NCBI RefSeq assembly: GCF_041197575.1
Contig: NZ_JBDKXB010000040.1
Location: 1 to 19,709, forward strand
From: Thioalkalicoccus limnaeus
Lineage (GTDB): Bacteria; Pseudomonadota; Gammaproteobacteria; Chromatiales; Chromatiaceae
Reading direction: 5' to 3'
DNA length: 19,709 nucleotides
A program made the translations under genes and the position numbers. Positions 8,509 to 14,259 of the stretch are shown in pieces. How positions within the stretch are numbered: position 1 is the stretch's first letter; each line of letters begins with the position of its first letter. The notes beneath the pieces are model-generated. The model was given only the letters and a program-made list of their open reading frames with translations, did no database searches and had not been told where the DNA came from.

Positions 8509-8728
8509 CGTGCCGGCGCCGTGGTGCTGGCCGACGGCCTCGCCGCGGGCGTAACCGGCGGCCGGCGTTATTGTGCCGCTGGCACCGATCGGCTGATGTC
8601 CAAGCGCAGTGGGTTGTCGGCGAAGTGCTGTTTCCAGCGGCAGGAGGGATCCCGCCGTCGAGCTGACACGGACGTCCTTGCAGCGTGTCGCAGCGAGCCG
8701 TTTCCGATGACTTTTGCAACCCTCGATA

Positions 8729-11404
8729 CTACCGCGACAGAAAGGCTTCGGTCGAGATCACCCGCGGAACGAGCCGGCCGGACGCCCCCGCGACCATTCG
8801 TACGACCTGCCTGGATTGCTCGGGCCCATAACTGACGTGCAGTGGCCGATCGTTGCCGTAGAAATAGAGTCGGTCGAACGGGGTGTTGGCGACGATCCAC
8901 TGGGCGACCTCGAGCATATCCTCATCATCGATGATGAAATCGACGGCCGCCCCCAGTCGCTCGCACACCGGTGCTCCACGGCGATTGCGCTCGTGCGCCG
9001 AATGCTGATCGCGCTTCGGATCGATGCGTCCGGGGATCTTGCGGGCCAGCGCGGGCGAGCAGAAGCCATAGGTCAGGCGGATCATCCCGAACCAATCGAT
9101 GACGGGATCGATGACCTGCTCGGCCAGTGCCAGCAACGCATCATAACTCTCGACTCGCTCCGGTAGGTTCGGCAGCCCCGTCACGGCTTGCGTTTCGCCG
9201 CACTCGATCAGATCGCGATAGGTCAGGAATCGGCCGCATGGATCATCGAGCTCGGGCGCCCAGTCGCCGCGACGCAATGTGAACCCGTCGATCTCCCAGC
9301 GATGCCGGCGCAAGGTCTCGTCCAGCTCATCGACCGGTGGGCCATAACCGGATAGATCGAACAGCCCCAGCCCGTCGAGCGCCTCGTCGAAAGCCACCTG
9401 ATCCGGGTAGCCTGGGTTCTCCTCGTTGATGAAGCGCGATTTCCAGTACAGGTAAGGCGGAGGATACTGGGCGCCATAGGAGTAATACTCGACGTCCTGC
9501 TCGCGTAGCTTGATCTTGACGCGCTCGAGCATCCGCGGGAGCGGTTGGCCATCGAAGTCGTCGAAGCGCATCAGGGTGAGCTTGCCGCTGCCGATATGGA
9601 TCTTCAGCAGATCGGCGTTCTGGTAATCGCCATAGGCCGCGGACGCGGCGCCGATGTAGGTCCGCAACAGCGCCGGAAGCCGCTCCACGAGCCGGGAGTC
9701 GAGCGTGAGCGAGGTCGCTCGCACACGTGCACTGTCCGGCTTGTCCCCGGACGCGGGTGCCGCCGGGTCCTGACCACTCAGCCAGCCCAGCCCATGCTCC
9801 ATCGCCGCGCGACAGGCCTGTTCGATAGCGTCCGTATCGGCAACCTGCATCAGTAGCGCCAATCCCTCGGCTCGCGCCGTGCTGTAATCGCCGAAAAACA
9901 CCTTGATGTCCCGCTTCAGGCCGAGTTCCAGGTGCTTGTAGGGCTTGCGACGGCCGAACTGATCCAAGGCGAAATAGACCAGTAGATCCTGATACCGCGC
10001 CGTCGACGCCGTCTCCAACGCGGTCGCGACGACTTCGGCACCCGACTCCGCCAGCTTGCGGGATTCAACGAAACGCGACGCCCGCGACACGGAGCCGAAC
10101 GCCTCGGTCAGGGCCAGCTGATCCGCGCACTCGGTCTTATCCGGATCGCGGCCCAGGTCCAGACGCAGCGCCCAAAGCCGCTCCAGTGCCTCGCGATGCG
10201 CGTTGTATCGTTCAGCCGCGCGATTCCGCCGCGCGCGTTGCGGTTCTTGGCGCACACGCGCCGACGGCGCTCGCAGCCGGTTGCGATGGCTCCGGTAACG
10301 GTTCATCAGCAGGCGTTGCTCGGCGTCCTTGTCGCGGAAGACGTAGAGCACACCCGGGGCGATCGGAATCGCCTCCTCGTCCAGGACCTCCTCGAGGAAC
10401 CCCTTGATCTCGGCCTGCGTGAAGTACTTCTGGAAGGTGCCGCGCTGCGTCATGACCCCGTCGCGAAAGCGCTCGCCGCGGGGATCGTTCTGATTGGCGA
10501 GCATCACCGAGACGACCAACAGGGTGCGCGCCAACGACCAGGCACGCAGCAGGGCCTCGATGCGTTCGTCGAAATCCTCGATGACGTTGATGACGAACCC
10601 GAGGTTGACGATGTCGGCGTCAACGATGGTCTCGTCGGGCGCGTAGTAGGGATCCCAGCCGCGAGCGTCGATTCCGTTCTCACGCAGTCCGCGCAGATCG
10701 TCGCCGCGACCGCAGCCGTAGTCGAATAGGCTGTGGGACCCATCGAGCAGCCCGTTGCGCGCCAGCGTCTGAATCGGCGCGGAGAAACCACCGCGTGCCA
10801 TCGCGGTCCGATGCCGGGCCGCGAGCCAGCCGGCCTGGCCGGAATCGCCGTCATTCGCGTCCGCATCCGGTTCGGCCTCGTCGTCTGCGTTGCCGAGCGG
10901 CACCAGCCGATGGCCCTCGATCCGGTAGCCGCGCTCGCGAACCAGCTGCTGCCACTGGCGCCGATAGCCGATGCGTCGAGGGTCGTCGAAGAGCCCGATG
11001 GACTCGCAAGCCATGGTCAGCGCGGCGAAGGTCTCGCGCCTTGGATCATCCGCCGACAGCATCAACTCCTTGCGATGCAGGATCGGTGGATTGAGGGACT
11101 CCGCATAGGTCCGATGGCTCAGCGACCCGCCGACCAAGTCCACGCGCCAGCTCGCGGCAAGCGCCGGAAAGGCCTCGTCGAAGAAGCCCGGATAGTGCAG
11201 CAGGGCCAGCTCACCGCTCTCGGCATCGACACGCACCAGGTTGAAGTCGGTACCGCGGCGCAGGCCCGCAAGCGCTTCAGCCGCCGCGACGCGTTCCGCA
11301 AGGTCGCCGGCGTCAGGGCGCTCGTCGAGGGTCTCGACGTGGACATAGGTCTTGTGTCCAACCGTCTTACCGATCAGAGCGGGCTTGTGGGTGTCTTGTG
11401 TCAC
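8729..11404 (-). CDS. DNA phosphorothioation-associated putative methyltransferase (orphan)
   Basis: This large protein (891 residues from GTG 11404) contains a SAM-dependent methyltransferase core: HRTAMARGGFSAPI, then the SAM-binding loop FDYGCGRGDD (from about residue 227), DARGWDPYYAP and NLGFVINVIEDFDERIE. These segments match the family named for its links to Dnd phosphorothioation loci. A C-terminal PPPYLYWKSRF segment also fits that family. About 200 residues precede the core and carry the conserved-looking GKTVGHKTYVHVETLDE. The last 110 residues contain H801, H804, D822 and H856 in an arrangement that loosely recalls M15-type zinc sites. A TTG at 11452 would extend the protein by 16 residues; neither start has a clear ribosome binding site. 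No dndABCDE or dndFGH genes are in the window. Target (DNA, base, sequence) is unknown; a DNA-modification or defence role is inferred from the family name only. Confidence 0.85.
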   Translation of the reverse strand: MTQDTHKPALIGKTVGHKTYVHVETLDERPDAGDLAERVAAAEALAGLRRGTDFNLVRVDAESGELALLHYPGFFDEAFPALAASWRVDLVGGSLSHRTYAESLNPPILHRKELMLSADDPRRETFAALTMACESIGLFDDPRRIGYRRQWQQLVRERGYRIEGHRLVPLGNADDEAEPDADANDGDSGQAGWLAARHRTAMARGGFSAPIQTLARNGLLDGSHSLFDYGCGRGDDLRGLRENGIDARGWDPYYAPDETIVDADIVNLGFVINVIEDFDERIEALLRAWSLARTLLVVSVMLANQNDPRGERFRDGVMTQRGTFQKYFTQAEIKGFLEEVLDEEAIPIAPGVLYVFRDKDAEQRLLMNRYRSHRNRLRAPSARVRQEPQRARRNRAAERYNAHREALERLWALRLDLGRDPDKTECADQLALTEAFGSVSRASRFVESRKLAESGAEVVATALETASTARYQDLLVYFALDQFGRRKPYKHLELGLKRDIKVFFGDYSTARAEGLALLMQVADTDAIEQACRAAMEHGLGWLSGQDPAAPASGDKPDSARVRATSLTLDSRLVERLPALLRTYIGAASAAYGDYQNADLLKIHIGSGKLTLMRFDDFDGQPLPRMLERVKIKLREQDVEYYSYGAQYPPPYLYWKSRFINEENPGYPDQVAFDEALDGLGLFDLSGYGPPVDELDETLRRHRWEIDGFTLRRGDWAPELDDPCGRFLTYRDLIECGETQAVTGLPNLPERVESYDALLALAEQVIDPVIDWFGMIRLTYGFCSPALARKIPGRIDPKRDQHSAHERNRRGAPVCERLGAAVDFIIDDEDMLEVAQWIVANTPFDRLYFYGNDRPLHVSYGPEQSRQVVRMVAGASGRLVPRVISTEAFLSR

Positions 11405-11617
11405 GGCATCTGCGATGGAAAGCCAGCGCACCTTCTGCCAGGAGAGAACCAAGTCTTGTCAAAAGGGCTCATACCCCGGTTCAAAGCCCTTGTCCCTGAT
11501 ATGCTTCAACAGGTCGATGGAGACCCGGTAGCCAAAAGCCGCCATCTGTCATCAAGCGGCGGGACGAGTCCCATGGGCTGATCCTGATCGCCGCCTCTCT
11601 GTGTCCTCTGGAGTGAA

Positions 11618-11698
11618 TCATCCCTCGAACCAGTTCTCGATCCGAAGGCCCTGAAAAGCCGCGAAATCGTCGATATTTCGCGTGACAAGCGGTAGCTC
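11618..11698 (-). pseudogene. C-terminal stub of a PIN-domain (VapC-like) toxin
   Basis: Immediately after the Phd antitoxin stop, the minus strand encodes 26 residues and TGA: LPLVTRNIDDFAAFQGLRI is the usual C-terminal strand and helix of VapC toxins (VTRN-x2-DF). The first 100 or so residues, with the Asp/Glu active site, are missing; there is no start codon. The stub begins one base after the antitoxin stop, exactly where a full toxin gene would start. This is an internal deletion that removed the poison and left the antidote. The remaining 11453-11617 shows no convincing gene. Confidence 0.6.
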
Positions 11699-11699
11699 C

Positions 11700-11987
11700 T
11701 TACTCCGGCCATTCGAACTCTCGTGCCGGGCGGCGATCGCGCAAGGAGTCGACCTCCTCTTTGGACCAGTCGACGGGCTCGAAACCGGGGTCGGCCCTCA
11801 TCTCCATGATCAGGTCCCAGAAGTTTCGCTGCGCTTGGCCGTGACGCAAGCGCGCGTACTCGTCCTCGGACAACAGCACCGCAACGGGCTTGCCGCGGCG
11901 GGTGATGTGCACGGCCTCACCCCGTTCGGCCAGATGGATGAGGCGCGTGAGCTGGGTCTTGGCCTCAGCGATCGAGGTTTCGGGCAT
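11700..11987 (-). CDS. Phd/YefM-family antitoxin
   Basis: This 95-residue protein starts MPETSIAEAKTQLTRLIHLAERGE and continues with VHITRRGKPVAVLLSEDEY, the standard Phd/YefM DNA-binding fold. The acidic C-terminal tail (EPVDWSKEEVDSLRDRR...FEWPE) is the usual toxin-neutralising part. It would bind and mask a PIN toxin and repress its own promoter. The cognate toxin is reduced to a 26-residue stub directly downstream, so the antitoxin is orphaned. It could survive as a repressor or as an anti-addiction antidote to related toxins on incoming elements. Confidence 0.87.
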   Translation of the reverse strand: MPETSIAEAKTQLTRLIHLAERGEAVHITRRGKPVAVLLSEDEYARLRHGQAQRNFWDLIMEMRADPGFEPVDWSKEEVDSLRDRRPAREFEWPE

Positions 11988-11999
11988 CTTCGGTTTCTC

Positions 12000-12023
12000 A
12001 TGGCCACCTTTCTGGCCATCTTA
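12000..12023 (-). promoter_or_regulatory. Operator-like palindrome and -10 of the Phd antitoxin gene
   Basis: ATGGCCA (12000-12006) and TGGCCAT (12013-12019) form a perfect inverted repeat with six bases between, placed 13 bases upstream of the antitoxin start (11987). TAAGAT (minus strand, 12023-12018) overlaps its distal edge and matches four of six -10 positions. Phd antitoxins bind short palindromes in their own promoters, so this is a plausible autoregulatory site. Confidence 0.4.
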
Positions 12024-12125
12024 GGACGCCGGATGCCTGCTGTCACTCGCGTTGCGGTTTCTGCATTCGGGATCAGTGTGGCCGGAATGATGAGCAAGGC
12101 CGAATCGCTGATCTGTTTGCGTTGA

Positions 12126-12428
12126 TCAAATAATGGCCTGCAAGCCCTTGTCGGCGATGACGTTGAGCAGCTTGAGGGCCGGCCCGGTGGGATGGGTTTC
12201 GCCTCGCTCCCACTTTCGCACGGTCGAAGCGGTGGTGTGCAGGTGAAGTGCGAATACCGGCTGGCTGAATTTCAGCCCTTCGCGCAGGCGCTTGATGTCG
12301 GCAGCACTGAACTCCCGCACCGGTGGCGGGCAGATCGCGTCGAACTCGCGCATCGTCACCTTGCTGATCGCTCCCGCTTCGTGGAGCGCAGCCAGGTCGC
12401 CACGCAGGGATTCAATGATCTTGCTCAC
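12126..12428 (-). CDS. HigA/NadS-type helix-turn-helix antitoxin
   Basis: The 100-residue protein ends in an XRE-like domain: REFSAADIKRLREGLKFSQPVFALHL (scaffold and first helices), then TTASTVRKWERGETHPTGPALKLL with the recognition helix. This pattern (REGLxxSQxxFA...VxxWExGxxxPxGPALxLL) is typical of HigA2/NadS regulators paired with RelE-type toxins. GTG 12428 is preceded by GGAGGTG five bases upstream, a strong ribosome binding site that decides the start. Its 5' end overlaps the 3' end of the RelE remnant by 17 bases, the toxin-first order of higBA loci. The toxin has lost its N-terminal part, so the antitoxin is probably an orphan regulator. Confidence 0.87.
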   Translation of the reverse strand: MSKIIESLRGDLAALHEAGAISKVTMREFDAICPPPVREFSAADIKRLREGLKFSQPVFALHLHTTASTVRKWERGETHPTGPALKLLNVIADKGLQAII

Positions 12429-12552
12429 AATGCACCTCCATTGACACGCCCGACAGCAATGCTTTCGCCAGGTTCTCACGGGACAGTTCCAGGAACACCT
12501 TGCCGGCGAATTGCAGCGCCTTCTTCTCGTCCTGTGTGACGTTCGCCTTGTC
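12412..12552 (-). pseudogene. C-terminal remnant of a RelE/HigB-type toxin
   Basis: Minus-strand residues KANVTQDEKKALQFAGKV and the following LAKALLSG..MEVHCEQ correspond to the C-terminus of the RelE-family toxins that precede NadS/HigA antitoxins, which usually read EK-x2-R-x-N(I/V)-x5-E-x-ALQ. The N-terminal 60-70 residues, including the ribonuclease core, are gone. They are replaced in frame by an unrelated recombinase scrap. The resulting 86-codon open frame (12412-12672) could still be translated as a chimera with no toxin activity. Confidence 0.6.
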
Positions 12553-12708
12553 GCTTGCCTGTTCTTGCTTCTGACGGGCGCCGACAACCGTCTGGCGCCG
12601 GCTCGCCACCAGTTTGGCTGCGTCACGCACCGGCCTGTCCTCGGTGTCGACAAGGGGCGTGAACATCGCCACGGTCTTGTGCCCGGTCAGGGCACGATCG
12701 CGGGGTCA
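12553..12708 (-). pseudogene. C-terminal scrap of a tyrosine recombinase/integrase
   Basis: On the minus strand RALTGHKTVAMFTPLVDTED and the following RPVRDAAKLVASRRQ match the last part of phage-type integrases (GHKT-x-AMFTRYVHTED). The catalytic Tyr lies in RYVH in intact proteins; here the same place reads PLVD, so the nucleophile is lost. An in-frame TGA lies just upstream (12706-12708). The fragment is joined in frame to the RelE remnant, which marks a recombination junction at about 12552. Confidence 0.5.
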
Positions 12709-13097
12709 GGCATTTCGGCTTCCCGGCCAACCCCCGACCGCCGCAGAGCCGCGCCGCGGCCACGGGGGTGTGTCGCGGCGCGCGCGTGCAGGCAGCAACC
12801 TCGCGCTCCCCTGCGAGACCGGGCCGAAACGGTCGGCACCCGCGCTCGCGTGAAATCCGGAAAATGGCCTAAGATTGGCCTCAGAGACTTGGTTTCCCCC
12901 CTCAAAGGACCGATGCCGATGCGCTTCGCCCTGCCGCCAGCCCCTGCCCGACGCCTTGCCGCGCGCACGCGCCGTTGCCGCACCGACCGCCCGCGAGAGC
13001 ACCACGGCAGCAGGCACCTTTTGGCGTCGCGCGCAGACCGGATGATCGCTTGATCGTTGTCAGCGGAAAAATGGGAGGCACGGAAGAAGATCACATC
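12709..13097. other. GC-rich gap without a convincing gene
   Basis: Long open frames exist here on both strands, but they are arginine/alanine/proline-rich and overlap one another in several frames, as expected by chance in GC-rich DNA. The start of the stretch holds the GGGGTCAGGCATTT site (12702-12715). A short GGCC repeat pair (12866-12869 and 12877-12880) is the only other structure. The last 40 bases carry the ribosome binding site of the PIN gene. I see no RNA gene. Confidence 0.5.
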
Positions 13098-13535
13098 ATG
13101 AGAATCTACCTCGATAGCTGCTCCCTTCAGCGCCCATTTGACGATCAAACACAACCAAGGATACGAGTTGAAACCGAAGCCGTCCTGGCAATCCTCTCGG
13201 CTGCTCAAGTCGGCGATATTGTATTGGTGAATTCCGAGGCGCTCGAATATGAGATGGGGCGTATTCCAGACGACCAACGTCGTACCGAGGTGGCGGCAAT
13301 CCTAGCCCTGTCCAAGGAGCGCATCGAAATCACGGATGAGGCCGAGAAACTCGCCATATCTCTTGAGAAGCGCGGCATCAGTCCACTAGATGCCGTTCAT
13401 CTTGCCCTTGCATCGACAGCGAGGGTGGATTCCTTCACGACATGCGATGATCGGCTTTTGCGGAAAGCCAAAGCAGAATCTGCGGTCGACTGCAAGGTCG
13501 TCTCCCCGCTTGCCCTTGTAACGGAGGTTTCGTAA
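13098..13535 (+). CDS. PIN-domain ribonuclease, probable toxin
   Basis: This 145-residue PIN-fold protein starts MRIYLDSCSLQRPFDD. The acidic active-site residues are in place: D6, E47 in NSEALEYE, D98 in ISPLDAVHLA and D117 in TTCDDRLL. PIN toxins cut RNA with a divalent metal in the cytoplasm. ATG 13098 follows GGAAGAAG with an eight-base gap, and the family N-terminus begins exactly here; the upstream in-frame extension to 12975 is not protein-like. The next gene starts at the stop codon (TAATG), so the two are coupled. The gene is complete, unlike every other toxin in the window. Confidence 0.86.
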   Translation: MRIYLDSCSLQRPFDDQTQPRIRVETEAVLAILSAAQVGDIVLVNSEALEYEMGRIPDDQRRTEVAAILALSKERIEITDEAEKLAISLEKRGISPLDAVHLALASTARVDSFTTCDDRLLRKAKAESAVDCKVVSPLALVTEVS

Positions 13536-13747
13536 TGACAGCAAACGTTCAACCCATTTCTGAAGTAACGCGACGCGGGACTAATGCACTGATCAAGGAA
13601 ATCGGGGTTGTTGATACAATTCGGTTCCTCAATCAGTTCCGAGCAGGCTCCGGGAACTATACGAGAGACCGTAACGAGCTGTTCGAGGGTTTGTCCGTGA
13701 AGGATATTATTAGTGAGATCAGGGCCAAACGAAAACCAACCGCATAA
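13535..13747 (+). CDS. Small partner of the PIN protein, probable antitoxin
   Basis: The 70-residue protein has IKEIGVVDTIRFLNQFRAGS followed by DRNELFEGLSVKDIISEIRA and a basic end. Helical, charged and small, it overlaps the PIN stop by one base (TAATG), so its synthesis depends on toxin translation. The toxin-first order is unusual for PIN systems, where the antitoxin normally comes first, although it is known in some families. I recall similar small proteins next to PIN genes of this subtype but know no name or structure. The stop codon TAA is part of an attC-like sequence. Confidence 0.65.
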   Translation: MTANVQPISEVTRRGTNALIKEIGVVDTIRFLNQFRAGSGNYTRDRNELFEGLSVKDIISEIRAKRKPTA

Positions 13748-13783
13748 CAAGGCGAATCCAGCCGACGCTCGCACCTCGGACGG
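13742..13783 (+). repeat. attC-like half site after the PIN pair
   Basis: Starting at the stop codon of the previous gene the sequence reads CATAACAAGGCGAATCCAGC and then CGAC, a short GC-rich centre and CGGACGGCTG. This follows the left half of an integron attC site (RYYYAAC box, then a spacer and an L'' arm reading CAGCCGA with a matching CGGCTG). The right half (GTTRRRY) is not found. A gene cassette whose attC was truncated would look like this. It could be chance. Confidence 0.3.
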
Positions 13784-13799
13784 CTGTTTTCTGGGCAGA

Positions 13800-13815
13800 G
13801 GGGTCGCAAGACCCC
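13800..13815 (+). other. GNRA-tetraloop hairpin at the start of the next antitoxin
   Basis: GGGGTC (13800-13805) and GACCCC (13810-13815) form a perfect six-pair stem closed by the tetraloop GCAA. It ends two bases before ATG 13818 and would cover any ribosome binding site there. It could lower translation of the antitoxin or favour the second in-frame ATG at 13833. Confidence 0.35.
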
Positions 13816-13817
13816 GC

Positions 13818-14063
13818 ATGCCCGCCAGAATCATGCCAGCACCTGCCGACGACATCACCGAGCAGCTCCACTCCGAGATCGAGCGCACGCCCTCCCGTTA
13901 CCGCCCCTTGCTGCTGCGTTCGGTGCATTCTTTCCGCGACGGCGTCGAGGCGGATGAGTCCTGGCCAAGCGCGAGCGAGTCCTTGCGCGAGGGCTGGACG
14001 GACGCGCTGGTCGGTCGCGTCAGCCCGGTCGTTACCCTGTGGGATGGCATTGACGCTGATTAG
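13818..14063 (+). CDS. Small antitoxin-like protein upstream of a broken RelE toxin
   Basis: This 81-residue protein contains SRYRPLLLRSVHSFRDGVE and ends SLREGWTDALVGRVSPVVTLWDGIDAD. The ending S-(F/L)-R-x-GW-x-(D/E)A-x-G...LWDGIDA(D/E) recurs in my memory in small proteins placed in front of RelE/ParE-type toxins, so it is called an antitoxin by pattern and position. The next frame starts two bases after its stop and is a RelE fragment. ATG 13818 sits behind a hairpin; ATG 13833 is an alternative start. Confidence 0.65.
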   Translation: MPARIMPAPADDITEQLHSEIERTPSRYRPLLLRSVHSFRDGVEADESWPSASESLREGWTDALVGRVSPVVTLWDGIDAD

Positions 14064-14065
14064 CC

Positions 14066-14227
14066 GTGATCATCCGCTACACGGAGGCATTCAAGCGCCA
14101 GTTGGAGCGGCTCAGCCGCCGGTACCGAGGGATTCGTGCCGATGTCCACCAGCCGGCCATCGACCAGCTCGCCGCCGGTGAGACATCTGTCGACCGTACC
14201 TCCGAGGGTCAGTCATCCTTGTACTAA
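14066..14227 (+). pseudogene. RelE/ParE-type toxin truncated at its C-terminus
   Basis: GTG 14066 opens a frame that begins IIRYTEAFKRQLERLSRRYR, then GIRADVHQPAIDQLAAGET, the N-terminal helical hairpin of RelE-family mRNA interferases. After GET the expected core (IPG-x-G...VYKVR...) is replaced by an unrelated tail and a stop at 14225-14227, giving 53 residues. The catalytic strands are missing. The antitoxin in front is intact. After the stop, 32 bases lead into the next gene with no clear ribosome binding site. Confidence 0.62.
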
Positions 14228-14259
14228 AGTGCGTCTAAGAACCCAATCTTTCCGCAATT

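Noticed and set aside
8509..8728. Minus-strand tail reading RWKQHFADNPLRLDIS in the convergent gap
   Set aside because: It might be a fragment of a lost gene, but the similarity is vague and no start or neighbour supports it.
8729..11404. Complete Dnd phosphorothioation system
   Set aside because: Only the associated methyltransferase is present; none of DndA-E or DndF-H is recognisable in the window.
11459..11545. 28-residue minus-strand frame with SIDLLKHIRDKGFEPGYEPF
   Set aside because: It looks somewhat protein-like but has no ribosome binding site, no recognised family and is too short to support as a gene.
12687..13277. 196-codon minus-strand frame across the GC-rich gap and the PIN start
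   Set aside because: It overlaps the better supported PIN gene, is rich in Arg/Ala/Gly and has no recognisable domain.
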